This document shows, piece by piece, positions 8,303 to 17,963 of a stretch of 64,000 nt of DNA. Source of the DNA: Methylomicrobium sp. wino1 (lineage in GTDB: Bacteria > Pseudomonadota > Gammaproteobacteria > Methylococcales > Methylomonadaceae); assembly GCF_003932755.1 (NCBI RefSeq), contig NZ_CP024202.1, positions 496,001 through 560,000 of the forward strand, given 5' to 3'. A program made the translations under genes and the position numbers. Position 1 is the stretch's first letter, and every line of letters begins with the position of its first letter. The notes below the pieces were generated by a model, which did no database searches, was not told the origin of the DNA, and was given only the letters and a program-made list of their open reading frames with translations.

Positions 8303-8453
8303 GGCTCTTCCGTAGTTGCCGTGGTAATAGCGTATCGATACCGAATTAGAAAAGAAAATATTATTTAAGCAATTGATAAGAATAGTAATTTTTTCATTAA
8401 GAATTCGCTTTGTCGCTAATTTATCGAATTACCACGGGAAATCCGGAAGAGCC
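8303..8453. mobile_element. 151-bp MITE with ISL3-like ends
   Basis: The ends are 26-base inverted repeats starting GGCTCTTCCG and containing GTGGTAAT, identical at 23 of 26 positions (8303-8328 against 8428-8453). They are flanked by a perfect 8-base direct repeat ACAAGAAC at 8295-8302 and 8454-8461. The interior is AT-rich and non-coding. Ends beginning GGCTCTT and 8-base target duplications are typical of the ISL3 family, so this is most likely a non-autonomous element moved by an ISL3 transposase encoded elsewhere. The intact duplication suggests a fairly recent insertion. Confidence 0.85.
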
Positions 8454-8657
8454 ACAAGAACCACTCAAACCATATTTCCGAATGTCTAAATAGAACCCTT
8501 AGCAATCAGTCGATAAACTACTTCTAAACGGAGTAACATGAAAATCACCGGCTCATCCGATGATTTATTGGTTTAATTTGAGGCTTTATGTAATTTTTAA
8601 CCATGAATACATATTGTCAACTTGCTCCAACCCCATTCTCTGGCACTTGAAAGCTAT

Positions 8658-9695
8658 TTAATTATTGGAATTAAGTTGTCCACATGCGGCTAATACGTCA
8701 TCGCCTTTAGCGCTTCTTATTAAAGTAGGGATTTTAAAAGTATCTAAAACTTCTTTAAACTTTTCAACTTTATCCAAACTCGGGCGCTTGTAATGTGATC
8801 CCGGGTATGGATTGAAAGGAATTAAGTTGATATAAGCACTTTTGCCAGCGAGTAACATCCCGAGTTGCTCAGCGTCGTTTGGTGAATCATTAAAATCTTT
8901 TATTAGTAGGTATTCGTAAGTAATAAATTGTTTTTTATTTAAAGGTATCTTGTCAATATAGGTCAATACCTCATCTAGTGGATATTTTTTATTAATGGGA
9001 ATAAGTTCATTTCTCTTTTCTTCAAATGGCGAATGAAGAGATAATGCAAGGTTCACTCCAGGGATTTCCTGGCTCCACCTTTTAAGTCCAGGAATATAAC
9101 CGGCTGTTGAAATAGTGATTTTTTGTACACCCACTGAAGTTCCGTGTTGAGATAAGAAAATTTCACACGCTTTTTTAACAGCATCAAAATTATGTAAAGG
9201 CTCGCCTTGCCCCATAAAAACAATATTTATAATCCGCTCTTCTCCAGGTCTATTTGTCGCCAACCAACGCCAAGCCTGCAGGAACTGACCAACAATTTCA
9301 TTGGTGGTCAAATTCCTTTTCAGACCTTGTTCTCCGGTAAAACAAAATGAACAATTCATTGCGCAGCCAACCTGTGATGAAAGGCAAATTGAATATTTAT
9401 TGTTAAACGGGATTAGGACGGTTTCAACCTTATGATTGTCTTTAAGCTTAAAAAGAAATTTGACCGCTCTATCTTTTTTTGACTCATAAACCGTATCAAT
9501 TTCGGGCAGAGAAAAGTCGAAACTTTTCTCAAGAAAGGCTAACGCCAATTTAGAAATTTTATCACGCCACTGAGTGGTTTCTTTTTTCTTATAATGCCAA
9601 TTGAAAAGTATAGCGGATACTGACGGGTTTAAGTTATTTTGATTTATTATCGCCTCTAAATCAGAATAGCTTAGGTCATAAAAAGACTGTTTCAA
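8658..9695 (-). CDS. RlmN/Cfr-family radical SAM RNA methyltransferase
   Basis: This 345-residue enzyme has the radical-SAM CxxxCxxC motif in GCAMNCSFCFTGEQG. The motif GQGEPLHNFD, SAM-binding segments around STAGYIPGLKRW and the late catalytic Cys in DDVLAACGQL are also present. RlmN methylates C2 of A2503 in 23S rRNA (and a tRNA adenosine); Cfr modifies C8. The sequence is clearly in this family, but its hydrophobic and Lys-rich composition and AT-rich codons differ from the surrounding genes. This suggests an acquired or second copy rather than the housekeeping rlmN. It stands alone between a MITE and a DUF3820 gene. Confidence 0.8.
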   Translation of the reverse strand: MKQSFYDLSYSDLEAIINQNNLNPSVSAILFNWHYKKKETTQWRDKISKLALAFLEKSFDFSLPEIDTVYESKKDRAVKFLFKLKDNHKVETVLIPFNNKYSICLSSQVGCAMNCSFCFTGEQGLKRNLTTNEIVGQFLQAWRWLATNRPGEERIINIVFMGQGEPLHNFDAVKKACEIFLSQHGTSVGVQKITISTAGYIPGLKRWSQEIPGVNLALSLHSPFEEKRNELIPINKKYPLDEVLTYIDKIPLNKKQFITYEYLLIKDFNDSPNDAEQLGMLLAGKSAYINLIPFNPYPGSHYKRPSLDKVEKFKEVLDTFKIPTLIRSAKGDDVLAACGQLNSNN

Positions 9696-9728
9696 AAGTT
9701 TCTCCTGGCATATTAATAATTCAATGAC

Positions 9729-9938
9729 TCATTTTCTTAGGGGATCTAGCAGTGGCTTAAGACCGTTATGATCAATTTCCTGCATCAAGGCCAATAGCCG
9801 GCCCAATTCACCGTTTGGAAATCCCTCTCGTGCAAACCAGTTAAGGTAATGGCCAGGCAAATCCGCGATGACTCGCCCCTTGTATTTGCCGAAAGGCATA
9901 GCAAATGTGACTAGCTTTTTTAAGTCTTCCGAATTCAT
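9729..9938 (-). CDS. DUF3820 family protein
   Basis: This 69-residue protein contains the DUF3820 signature: MPFGKYKGRVIADLPGHYL followed by NWFAREGFPNGELGRLLAL. The family is widespread in gammaproteobacteria as a small single-domain protein; some members are labelled putative quorum-sensing-regulated factors, but no firm molecular function is known to me. The gene lies 33 bases upstream of the RlmN-like gene on the same strand, so they may share a transcript. Length fits the family and the frame is intact. Confidence 0.8.
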   Translation of the reverse strand: MNSEDLKKLVTFAMPFGKYKGRVIADLPGHYLNWFAREGFPNGELGRLLALMQEIDHNGLKPLLDPLRK

Positions 9939-10024
9939 GATGGTGGCTCGAAATCAACCAATTTAGCCTGGCGCTAATGTAGACAATGACTTATCGTTAC
10001 TTGTAACGGGATCAACACAGGCTT

Positions 10025-10043
10025 ATCCACAGACTCTGTGGAT
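10025..10043. promoter_or_regulatory. Palindrome containing a perfect DnaA-box sequence
   Basis: Two 9-base arms ATCCACAGA and TCTGTGGAT face each other around one base. The left arm is part of TTATCCACA (10023-10031), a perfect consensus DnaA box. It could bind DnaA or another factor in the divergent region between the DUF3820 gene and the flavin reductase gene, but one box pair does not make an origin. Confidence 0.35.
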
Positions 10044-10069
10044 TAAATTTAGGCACTATGATGAATGGG

Positions 10070-10335
10070 TTATTCCTTTTCGTAATCTGAAAGCACCGTG
10101 TATTCGGCGGTAATACTGTCACCCTCTGTTCCGTGCATGGTTTGTTTCTGCGCAGATTTCATCATTCGCCAGGCTTTGAATCCCAAAATTCCAAGAGGAA
10201 TCAGCAACGGCAAAAAACACGGAAAAGACTAGTGCTCCAACGATAGCACCGGCAATAATAGCCGGAATTGCCAGGATGTTGGAAATGCTGGAACGGAATT
10301 TTTTTCAAACTGATTTTCAAGTCGCGGCTGAGAAT
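10070..10335 (-). pseudogene. Small membrane protein gene, frameshifted
   Basis: On the minus strand two frames join into one plausible small membrane protein: FRSSISNILAIPAIIAGAIVG, ALVFSVFFA, then after a one-base shift near 10210 LLIPLGILGFKAWRMMKSAQK and SITAEYTVLSDYEKE before the stop at 10070-10072. The hydrophobic part predicts one or two membrane segments. A second shift in a run of A near 10310 would be needed to extend upstream. Small proteins ending in a similar GEYTVV-like tail are common in gammaproteobacteria (recollection), with no known role. It is best read as a decayed gene. Confidence 0.5.
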
Positions 10336-10553
10336 TTTCCGAGGTGCTGATATGAATGGTTCGCTTGTAGATTTTGAACATAGGCCGGACCAAAGGCTGA
10401 AGACGGATAGATCGTGTTGGGTGAAGGTGTCGTCGCCCGCACGATGGCGCAAGCAGTGCAATAGTATTTTACGATTCTCCTAATCGAAAGCCGGCATTAT
10501 AAGAGCTATGTACTGTCGAATATATTTTGGCAAACAGCATGAGGTATGCGGTG

Positions 10554-11096
10554 ATGAAGACAATGCCCATTAGCAAAGCGTTCTCGCTGATCGAGCCTGG
10601 TCCTGTTGTGTTGATTACGACAAATGATGGCGAGAAGAATAACATCATGACCATCTCTTGGACGATGGTCATGGATTTTTCACCGAGATTTGCCATAACG
10701 ACGGGATCCTGGAATTATTCCTATAACGCGCTTCGGAATTCCAAAGAATGCGTCATTGCCATACCAACGGTGGACCTAATAGATCAGGTAGTTGGGGTGG
10801 GGACTTGTTCCGGCGCCGATACGGATAAATTGGAAAAATTTGGACTAACCCCACTCAAGGCAAAGCAGGTCGCGGCGCCACTGATCAAGGAATGCTTGGC
10901 AAATATTGAAAGCAAGGTGATCGATATCGTCGAAAAGCACAATATCATTGTCCTTGAAGGTGTTGAGGCGTACTTTGATGAATCCCGAGAAGAGAAGCGA
11001 ACCATTCACGCGATCGGTGATGGGACCTTTATAGTTGATGGCGATACGTTGGACCGACGGGAAATGATGCGATCGAAACTTCCAGAAGATGTCTAA
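10554..11096 (+). CDS. Flavin reductase-like FMN-binding protein
   Basis: This protein of about 180 residues is of the flavin reductase-like/flavoredoxin split-barrel family. The FMN-binding segments are PGPVVLITTNDGEKNNIMTISWTM near the start and SYNALRNSKECVIAIPTVDLIDQVVGVGTCSG in the middle, followed by IVVLEGVEAYFD-like strands. Such proteins bind FMN and reduce flavins or act as small NAD(P)H-linked reductases; the substrate is not readable. The start at 10554 is chosen for the GAGG nine bases upstream; in-frame alternatives are ATG at 10539 and TTG at 10527. The gene ends just before the endonuclease V gene. Confidence 0.75.
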   Translation: MKTMPISKAFSLIEPGPVVLITTNDGEKNNIMTISWTMVMDFSPRFAITTGSWNYSYNALRNSKECVIAIPTVDLIDQVVGVGTCSGADTDKLEKFGLTPLKAKQVAAPLIKECLANIESKVIDIVEKHNIIVLEGVEAYFDESREEKRTIHAIGDGTFIVDGDTLDRREMMRSKLPEDV

Positions 11097-11232
11097 AGCT
11101 GAAAATCTTGAAAATGTGGCGTTAACAATTGGAGCAGTCGGATGGTTTTTTGATGTCCAGCCAAAACCGTCATTCCACCGAAACAGCGCGAAAAAAACGC
11201 GTAGACTTGTGTATTCAAAGTTAGATAACACA

Positions 11233-11742
11233 ATGACAGTCGCGGTGCTTGACGTCTACTACCGGAAGGAGGGAGCGCGTGCAGCTTGCGTATTGGCTGA
11301 CTCGTGGGCAGCGCCAGCGCCAAGTTCGAGGTATGTTCAATTCATTGAGATAGTTGAGCCTTACGAGCCGGGAAGTTTCTACCGGAGAGAGTTACCATGC
11401 CTGATGGCCGTGCTCCGATTGTTGCCTGAGACTCCAGACGTTGTTGTTGTCGATGGCTACGTTTGGTTGCCCCCATTAGGTCGTTCCGGTCTAGGTGCAT
11501 ATCTGTACGAAGCCCTTGGAAAAGCAACACCTGTGATTGGGATTGCCAAGAGCTCGTTCGCCGGAACTGAAGCTTGTTCCTTTGTCATTCCAGTTCGGGG
11601 CATGTCGAAGCGCCCTCTTTATATTACCGCAGCTGGAATTGAGGTCGAATCGGCAGCACAGTGGGTACGTGGAATGGCAGGGAAGTACCGAATCCCAAAG
11701 TTGGCACGAATGGCTGACCAATTAGCGAGAGGGAAGCCTTGA
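11233..11742 (+). CDS. Endonuclease V-like protein
   Basis: This protein of about 169 residues matches endonuclease V. It has VAVLDVYYRKEG with the first metal-binding Asp, PGSFYRRELPC with the conserved Glu, DVVVVDGYVW with a second Asp, and GIAKSSFAG. Endonuclease V nicks DNA or RNA near deaminated bases, mainly inosine. The frame stays open upstream to 11089, where it would overlap the flavin reductase stop, but those 48 residues lack family resemblance and the usual N-terminus is the strand holding the first Asp, so 11233 is preferred. No strong ribosome site is seen. It belongs to the short form of the family. Confidence 0.7.
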   Translation: MTVAVLDVYYRKEGARAACVLADSWAAPAPSSRYVQFIEIVEPYEPGSFYRRELPCLMAVLRLLPETPDVVVVDGYVWLPPLGRSGLGAYLYEALGKATPVIGIAKSSFAGTEACSFVIPVRGMSKRPLYITAAGIEVESAAQWVRGMAGKYRIPKLARMADQLARGKP

Positions 11743-11983
11743 GACCAAAACAGTGTAGCCTCGCCTCTCCATCAAACAGACTTCAAACCAGCTAGGCGGG
11801 TTCGCCGCCGATTATATTGAATGTCGAACGGTGACGTTCTGGGTTGCAACCGCCATCATACTGATATTGTTGATTGTCGGAGATTGGCAGAGCTTGCTCT
11901 GTCAAAATTCGACCCAAACCAACCAAATAAGATTTAATTTACAGGGACAATAAATGGCAAATAAGCTGTCATTCAAAATGTAG

Positions 11984-12008
11984 GTGCGATTAGCTTGCGT
12001 AATCGCAC
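11984..12008. repeat. REP-like hairpin
   Basis: Nine-base arms GTGCGATTA and TAATCGCAC flank a 7-base loop; the surrounding TGTAGG...ACATTTC resembles palindromic repeats scattered between genes in many proteobacteria. It lies downstream of the endonuclease V gene. Confidence 0.6.
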
Positions 12009-12131
12009 ATTTCGAAGCCAACATTCTTCAGATTATGTTATCGCTAATCGGAGCTTGTATTATCACGTCGCATTTTTTAAAGGATAATAAACCGTGAAAA
12101 CACACCTGAGGGACGCCTCAGATTTGTTTAG

Positions 12132-12311
12132 CTGGATACCGCTATCCAGCAATTGATTGGCGCCATTAACGATCATATTGATCACCATCCCGAGCTAAAG
12201 CAACTACGCCTGTCCCATCAATCGTCACGTCTCGACCGAGCCGTCTTGTCTACCTGTCGGGATTTTTTACAAGATCAGGATTCAGATGAAAGACCGCTCA
12301 TAGTCCATTGA
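12132..12311 (+). pseudogene. Open remnant, possibly of an IS110-type transposase
   Basis: Fifty-nine codons stay open between a stop at about 12129 and a stop at 12309-12311, without an ATG. The segment DTAIQQLIGAINDHIDHHPE followed by LKQ recalls the helical linker of IS110-family transposases just before their SIPG motif. The following residues do not match that family. This may be a transposase scrap or chance; confidence is low. Confidence 0.3.
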
Positions 12312-12592
12312 ATCAATGAATGATCATTGCTTCCAATGGACCCAAAACTTGGCTAGAGAGTCCTTGTATAGAGAGGAGGTGAAGTAGATTCGTCGAGATT
12401 TCTTACATCTTCCTGGCACGGGAGAGACGCCTTCCACCACAGGACTCGATAAGAAATTGAATAAATAAGTTATTCTATATTAGGGCGTGATTATTGCTGG
12501 ACTTAATATTACTTAAACATTTAGGAGAGAAAAGTAATTTATTCTTTAGTTTGTATGTTTAACTGTTGATTGTCTGTAGAGAGGTAATAACC

Positions 12593-13084
12593 ATGAGACA
12601 CTATACGAAAATCGCCCATGTAGTAGTCGCGGCAATTCTTATGATGTGCACGACGGGATCAGCCATGGCAGAAAAAGGTGGACTGCGCGGAGAAGTGACT
12701 AAGCTAGAAGCTGCGGTCGCCGCAGTCGATGATCAAGTCCAGCTGATACAGTTCAACCAAGACAATAACATCGTGAAGTACGCCGCGTATGTTGCAAATG
12801 GTCAATTCGATCAATACTTCGTCCAATTGAACCGGACCTCGGAGGGTTGCAGGGCGTTCGTTGCTGATAAGCAGGTCCTTTCGGCTTTCCCGGGTGGTAA
12901 CCCAGAAACTTTTCTAATGGATCCGGATGATCTATTAGCCCTCGCGGGGGTACCCCAGTTTTTCAACCAGGTTGCGATGATACCGATTCACGTCGAATGC
13001 CTTGGCGATGAAGGCCTCGTAAATGGCGATGTAACCGGATTGCTCTATCCTGATCAGGCATTACCAAATGGCGATTTCAATTGA
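12593..13084 (+). CDS. Hypothetical secreted protein
   Basis: This protein has 163 residues. The start is fixed by AGAGAGG eight bases upstream of the ATG. A clear signal peptide (VVVAAILMMCTTGSAMAE) precedes a mature domain of about 135 residues with LRGEVTKLEAAVAAVDDQVQ, then a mixed beta region including CRAFVADKQVLSAFPGG and IPIHVECLGDEGL. Two Cys in the mature part could form a disulfide. No family is recognised. It is a single-gene unit: about 800 bases of sparse DNA precede it and a terminator follows 60 bases downstream. Confidence 0.65.
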   Translation: MRHYTKIAHVVVAAILMMCTTGSAMAEKGGLRGEVTKLEAAVAAVDDQVQLIQFNQDNNIVKYAAYVANGQFDQYFVQLNRTSEGCRAFVADKQVLSAFPGGNPETFLMDPDDLLALAGVPQFFNQVAMIPIHVECLGDEGLVNGDVTGLLYPDQALPNGDFN

Positions 13085-13144
13085 TGGCACCGCAAACTTG
13101 CTCCACACCAACATTGCTAGCGTTTAACGAAATTATCTAGAACC

Positions 13145-13180
13145 AAAGCTATCTCATCTGAGGTAGCTTTCTTCTTTTTC
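13145..13180 (+). terminator. Rho-independent terminator of the secreted-protein gene
   Basis: AAAGCTATCTC pairs with GAGGTAGCTTT (one G-T pair) around the 4-base loop ATCT, followed by a T-rich tail (CTTCTTTTTCT). Confidence 0.75.
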
Positions 13181-14683
13181 TGACAGTGATGTCAGCGTTT
13201 TAATTGCTTTCTGAAGTAATGATAGCCCAGAAAATAAAATCCGTTTTCTATTCTTCCAAAAAGATTTTATCAGGATGCTGCTCTACTTTTAATGCATTAA
13301 GGCATTGATTTAATAGTTTAATTACCCTCCTGTTTTGCCGTCGTATTTTTTAGTCATGATAAGTATATTGTCCATATATCTTACATACGCTGAAAATCTT
13401 GGAAACGGAGCGCTAGCGAAGTGAAGATTTTTAGTCCCCGATAGCCGTAGCGCCGGGTGTTTTGCCGGAGTCTGTGCGAATAGCGCAGGCGGAGGCAAAA
13501 TACAAGGCATCGCGACACGGCGTCAAGCCATTTGCGGTAGTGCTACGGAGCCGCATCGAGTTTACGAGGATGTGGCGTAGTGGCACGGACGCAGGGCGAA
13601 TCGGGGCCGCCGAAGGCAATAGCAGTCGCGTAATTTTTGCTGATTTTTCAAGCAGGATGCCCGGAAAAATCTTTCGCAAAAATAGCGACTCCCTTCGTAG
13701 ATCTTGCTTTTTTCACAAAAAAGGTAACAGGTCTTGCAATCAAGCGTCTTCAGCTTTAACTAAAGAGGCTGTTATCGATTCAACTACTGTCACTGACGCG
13801 AACACTGCAGTGGTCCGCAATTGGCCGTTATGCAAAGCTTTGCATAACGGCCATTATGTATAGTAGCGACTTATGTGCAGTCGATTATGCCAAGCCATAT
13901 GCGACCTAACCTGTATGGTAAATTACTTCACATAATTTTCGATTTCAGGAGCAACATCATATTTTCTGCCGCGCCTAAAATATAGTTTTATGTCAGTTCA
14001 AATGACTCTACTTATCGATCAATAATTAAAGAATGGGCACTATTGAAACTTCAGCAACACGGTATAAAGACTTTTCGGGAGAAATGGCGTTCGTGATCTC
14101 TTTGCTCCAGTTCTTAAAATCGCTGAAATTATGCAAAGCTCATGCGCGAGATAGAGGCTTCGAAGCCAGATCGCATCTCACTCGCGGCAACACCGCTATA
14201 CATACTTCATATAATGGCCGATAGCCGTCATAGCATTTGATCTTTGCGTTTAAATGAGACGGCACGGAATAGCGACAAAGAGCGCCACTATATGTCCGCC
14301 TAATCTCCTGATTGTTGCCATGCTTATTTATTTTTTAGAAACGATTGGGTTTTCCAAAGGATTTCAATACGCTAACCATCCCTCTGCCTAACAAGAATGA
14401 TGTGGAATCATAATCTAGACAATAAAATCCTGTACGAGCCTTGCATAGCTCATACAGGTGTATCCAAGTTTTCTAAAAAAATTACGGCTTTATTATCAAG
14501 CTGAAGTTTCCCAGAAATTGATAAAGCTAGGAGGCGTCTCTATTGGGCTGTGTCTATTTTCGAATGGTTATGCGTTGGCTGTAGCAAACCCCAACAAAAA
14601 TCCCTCTACATGCCTAGTCACCCCCACTAAAATTGGGAAACTTCAGTTATCAAGCACAAGCCATTCGGCTCATTCTCAGCTAT
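13181..14683. other. 1.5-kb region without a convincing gene
   Basis: Short open frames (13462-13863 plus; 14458-14706 plus, the latter overlapping the glmS end and starting with GTG) have no recognisable domains. The first is Arg-rich with composition typical of non-coding repeat DNA. The 13,390-13,700 stretch is GC-rich compared with its surroundings and contains partial inverted repeats (GTGCTACGG near 13539 against CGTAGTGGCAC near 13575). A 32-bp palindrome lies at 13822-13853. The region looks like accumulated repeat and decayed sequence. Confidence 0.45.
13822..13853. repeat. 32-bp perfect palindrome
   Basis: The 16-base arm TGGCCGTTATGCAAAG is followed directly by its exact reverse complement. 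There is no loop and no T-run, so it is not a standard terminator. It may be a REP-type unit; ATAATGGCCGAT recurs near 14212. Confidence 0.65.
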
Positions 14684-16513
14684 TTATTCTACCGTTACCG
14701 ACTTAGCCAGATTTCTCGGCTGATCGACATCGGTCCCTTTTAGGACCGCGACATGATAGGACAGCAATTGCAACGGGATGGTATAGATAATCGGCGATAT
14801 TTCGTTTTCAACCGGCGGCATTTTAATAATTTGAACGTTGACATCGTTTTCGGCCGCCAATGTTTCGTCCATAAACACGATCAATTGACCGCCTCGGGCA
14901 CTGACTTCCTGTATGTTCGATTTGAGTTTTTCAAGCAGGCTATTGTTCGGCGCGACAGTGATGACCGGCATTTCCGCATCGATCAAAGCCAACGGTCCGT
15001 GTTTCAATTCGCCCGCCGGATAAGCTTCGGCGTGAATATAGGAAATCTCCTTAAGCTTCAATGCACCTTCCATCGCGATCGGATAATGCGTCCCGCGACC
15101 CAAAAATAATGCATGCTGTTTTTCGGCGAACTGCTCAGACAATTGTTTGATCTTGTCGTCCAATTGCAGAACCACTTCTATTTTTCCGGGCAGACTGAAA
15201 AGCTCCGATGATATTTTGTTTTCCAGCTCTTTAGTCAGTCCGAAGCGCCGTCCTATCGCAATGACTAAAAGCAACAAAGTCGCCAATTGCGTTGTGAAGG
15301 CTTTCGTCGATGCGACGCCGATTTCCGGGCCTGCACGGGTCATCATTACCAAGTCGGATTCTCTGACGAGCGAGCTTTCCGGAACATTACAGATCGCGAG
15401 CGAATATTTTGCACCGAGTTTTTTGGCTTCTTGCAATGCGGCCAAGGTATCGGCGGTTTCGCCGGATTGTGAAATCGTCACGACCAAGGTGCCTGGGGCT
15501 ACGATCGGCTTACGGTAGCGATATTCGCTGGCTACTTCGATATTACAAGGTACCTTGGCTAATTTCTCGAACCAATAGCGGGCAACCAAACCGGCATGAT
15601 AGCTGGTTCCGCAAGCGAGTATTTGTATTGATTCGATCTGATCGAATACCTCGCTCGCATTATGGCCGAAGGCGTTTTCCTGAAGACGATTATCGATGAA
15701 GCGCCCTTCGAGCGTCTCGGAAATCGCCCAAGGTTGGTCGTAGATTTCCTTGAGCATGTAATGACGGTATAGACCCTTTTCGACCGAATCGGCCTTGAGT
15801 TGGCTTTCTTTGATCGGCCGATCGACTAGGTTGTCATCTTTGTCGTAAACGAAGACTTTACCGGTCGTAATTTCGGCTACATCGCCATCTTCGAGAAAGA
15901 TAAAACGCTGTGTGACCGGCAGCAGCGCAGCGACATCGGATGCGATGAAATATTCTCCGATACCGACGCCGATCACAAGCGGACTGCCTTTTCTACAGGC
16001 AATCAAAGTATTCGGATGGTCCTTTGCAACGACGCCTAACGCATAGGCGCCTTCGAGTTTTTTGATCGATTGTTTGACCGCGCCGAGTAGATTGTCAGTG
16101 TTTTCCAATGCATCATAAATCTCATTGACGATCACTTCGGTATCGGTTTCGGATGTAAACTCATAACCGATCGCCTTCTGATTATTTCTCAAATACTCAT
16201 GATTTTCGATGATGCCGTTATGCACGACAGCCACTTTGTCGCGGCATACATGCGGATGAGCATTTTCGGTACTCGGCTTGCCGTGCGTCGCCCATCGAGT
16301 ATGGGCAATACCGATGTAACCTTGTATCGTATCTTGAGCGATCAAGGCCTCCAAGCCTTTAACCTTGCCGACCTCGCGTTTGCGATATAGTTGACCGTCT
16401 TCGACAACGGCCAATCCGGCCGAATCGTAACCGCGATATTCAAGGCGCTTCAGGCCTTCGATCAAAATCGGCACTACATTACGTTGCGCTATTGCGCCTA
16501 CGATTCCGCACAT
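14684..16513 (-). CDS. glmS: Glutamine--fructose-6-phosphate aminotransferase (isomerizing)
   Basis: The enzyme has 609 residues and makes glucosamine-6-phosphate from fructose-6-phosphate and glutamine, the first step to UDP-GlcNAc for peptidoglycan and lipid A. The N-terminal Ntn glutaminase domain starts with the catalytic Cys2 ([10 protein letters not shown]) and spans about residues 2-220. Two SIS sugar-isomerase domains follow ([32 protein letters not shown]), ending in the conserved [13 protein letters not shown]. Length is standard. It follows glmU with no intergenic space, so the two consecutive enzymes of the pathway are co-transcribed. No terminator could be identified downstream. 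Confidence 0.97.
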   Translation of the reverse strand: MCGIVGAIAQRNVVPILIEGLKRLEYRGYDSAGLAVVEDGQLYRKREVGKVKGLEALIAQDTIQGYIGIAHTRWATHGKPSTENAHPHVCRDKVAVVHNGIIENHEYLRNNQKAIGYEFTSETDTEVIVNEIYDALENTDNLLGAVKQSIKKLEGAYALGVVAKDHPNTLIACRKGSPLVIGVGIGEYFIASDVAALLPVTQRFIFLEDGDVAEITTGKVFVYDKDDNLVDRPIKESQLKADSVEKGLYRHYMLKEIYDQPWAISETLEGRFIDNRLQENAFGHNASEVFDQIESIQILACGTSYHAGLVARYWFEKLAKVPCNIEVASEYRYRKPIVAPGTLVVTISQSGETADTLAALQEAKKLGAKYSLAICNVPESSLVRESDLVMMTRAGPEIGVASTKAFTTQLATLLLLVIAIGRRFGLTKELENKISSELFSLPGKIEVVLQLDDKIKQLSEQFAEKQHALFLGRGTHYPIAMEGALKLKEISYIHAEAYPAGELKHGPLALIDAEMPVITVAPNNSLLEKLKSNIQEVSARGGQLIVFMDETLAAENDVNVQIIKMPPVENEISPIIYTIPLQLLSYHVAVLKGTDVDQPRNLAKSVTVE

Positions 16514-16514
16514 G

Positions 16515-17885
16515 CTATTTCTCCTTTTTTACCGGCCTTTGCCAAGTTGGGATAGTGGTTTGTTTCGCACGCGCCAGCGTCAATTGTGCCGGGGGCGTGT
16601 CTTTCGTAATCGTCGATCCGGCGCCTATCGTCGCATTCTTACCGATCGTGACCGGCGCGACCAATTGCGAATTCGAGCCGATAAAGGCGCCGTCTTCGAT
16701 TACGGTCTTGAACTTATTGATACCGTCGTAATTACAGGTGATCGTACCGGCACCGATATTGACGCCGCTACCGATGACGCTATCTCCGATATAACTCAAA
16801 TGATTGATTTTACTGCCGTCAGCGACAGTCGACTTTTTGATCTCGACGAAATTGCCGACATGAACATTATCGGCTAATTTGGCTTCGGGCCTTAGCCGTG
16901 CAAAAGGTCCGATACGGCTGGCTTTACCGACTTCGGCATTTTCGATCACGCAATTCGGCAATATTTCGACATTATCGTGAATGATCGAGTTTTTTATAAG
17001 CGTGTTCGCGCCTATCACCACGTTACTGCCGATATTGATGATGCCCTCGAGAATGACGTTGATGTCGATTTCGATATCGGTGCCCAAATGTTCGATACTT
17101 CCCCTGATGTCGAAACGCGCTGGATCCCTCAACGTCACACCGCGCGCCATCAAGGTATTCGCCTGCTCCATTTGATAAACTCGCTCCAGATGCGCCAATT
17201 GCATCCGATTGTTGACGCCCAACACCTCGTCCTCGGTTTCGGCTTGCGATGTAACGATATCGATACCGTCATTGACGGCCATTTCGATGATGTCGGTCAG
17301 ATAATACTCGTTTTGTGCATTATTATTCCGCAAACGGCTTAACCATTTTTTCAATTGCTCGCCGTTCAATGCCATGATTCCGGTATTACCTTCTTGTATC
17401 GCTTTTTCTTCGGGAGATGCGTCTTTTTCTTCGACGATTTTCAAAACTCTATTGTCGTTGTCCCGCACGATGCGGCCATAACCCGTGGGGTTGGATAACA
17501 CGACCGTTAATAATGCTAAGGCATTACTACCTGCGTTGGCAATCAACGTTTCGATCGTCGACAACTTCAATAAAGGCACATCTCCATATAAAATCAGCAC
17601 GGTATCTTCGTCATTGACATAATCAATGGCTTGCTGCACGGCATGTCCCGTGCCTAATTGCTGAACTTGCTCTATCCACTGAGCATCAAGGTGGCTCAAA
17701 CGGTTTCGAACCTGTTCCGCGCCGTGTCCGTAAACGATGTTTACCCGATTACCGGGAAGTTGTTTACTGGTATCGTATACATGTTCCAGCAAAGGCCTTC
17801 CGGCCACTTGATGTAAAACCTTCGGCATTTCGGAACGCATGCGCGTTCCTTTGCCCGCTGCTAAAATAATAGTCGTTAATGTCAT
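16515..17885 (-). CDS. glmU: Bifunctional UDP-GlcNAc pyrophosphorylase / GlcN-1-P acetyltransferase
   Basis: The protein has about 456 residues. It has an N-terminal nucleotidyltransferase domain with [18 protein letters not shown] and a C-terminal left-handed beta-helix of hexapeptide repeats that acetylates glucosamine-1-phosphate (region with [11 protein letters not shown]). The two activities give UDP-GlcNAc. The start at 17885 (MTLTTII) has AAAGGAAATG upstream; an in-frame ATG seven codons earlier lies inside the preceding terminator and is rejected. It sits between the terminator of the ATP synthase operon and glmS, a common arrangement in gammaproteobacteria. Confidence 0.97.
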   Translation of the reverse strand: MTLTTIILAAGKGTRMRSEMPKVLHQVAGRPLLEHVYDTSKQLPGNRVNIVYGHGAEQVRNRLSHLDAQWIEQVQQLGTGHAVQQAIDYVNDEDTVLILYGDVPLLKLSTIETLIANAGSNALALLTVVLSNPTGYGRIVRDNDNRVLKIVEEKDASPEEKAIQEGNTGIMALNGEQLKKWLSRLRNNNAQNEYYLTDIIEMAVNDGIDIVTSQAETEDEVLGVNNRMQLAHLERVYQMEQANTLMARGVTLRDPARFDIRGSIEHLGTDIEIDINVILEGIINIGSNVVIGANTLIKNSIIHDNVEILPNCVIENAEVGKASRIGPFARLRPEAKLADNVHVGNFVEIKKSTVADGSKINHLSYIGDSVIGSGVNIGAGTITCNYDGINKFKTVIEDGAFIGSNSQLVAPVTIGKNATIGAGSTITKDTPPAQLTLARAKQTTIPTWQRPVKKEK

Positions 17886-17906
17886 TTTTTCATTTCCTTT
17901 AAACAA

Positions 17907-17943
17907 AAAAAGCCCGACAACGCTTTATCGTTATCGGGCTTTT
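17907..17943 (-). terminator. Terminator of the ATP synthase operon
   Basis: Arms AAAAGCCCGACAA and TTATCGGGCTTTT (one mismatch) surround a 10-base loop. Read on the minus strand the hairpin ends in a run of T, directly upstream of the glmU ribosome site. It separates atpC from glmU. Confidence 0.85.
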
Positions 17944-17963
17944 AGATGGCTTAAGCCACGGCG

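Larger units (their letters stand above)
11743..12592. other. 850-bp sparse region
   Basis: No intact gene is evident. The stretch holds a REP-like hairpin (11984-12008), a 59-codon remnant (12132-12311) and the upstream region of the secreted-protein gene. Confidence 0.5.

Noticed and set aside
9960..10530. Chromosome origin suggested by the DnaA-box palindrome
   Set aside because: Only one box pair is visible, there is no clear AT-rich unwinding region with repeats, and dnaA/dnaN are not nearby. The mnmG-rsmG-parAB group 17 kb away hints that an origin may be in the wider region, but not here.
13462..13863. 133-codon open frame on the plus strand
   Set aside because: Arg- and Ser-rich translation without domain, signal or ribosome site. 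It spans GC-rich repeat-like DNA and part of the 32-bp palindrome.
14458..14706. 82-codon frame with a hydrophobic stretch, starting GTG
   Set aside because: It overlaps the glmS 3' end on the opposite strand, has no family resemblance, and changes character abruptly after the hydrophobic part. Possibly a scrap, not a supported gene.
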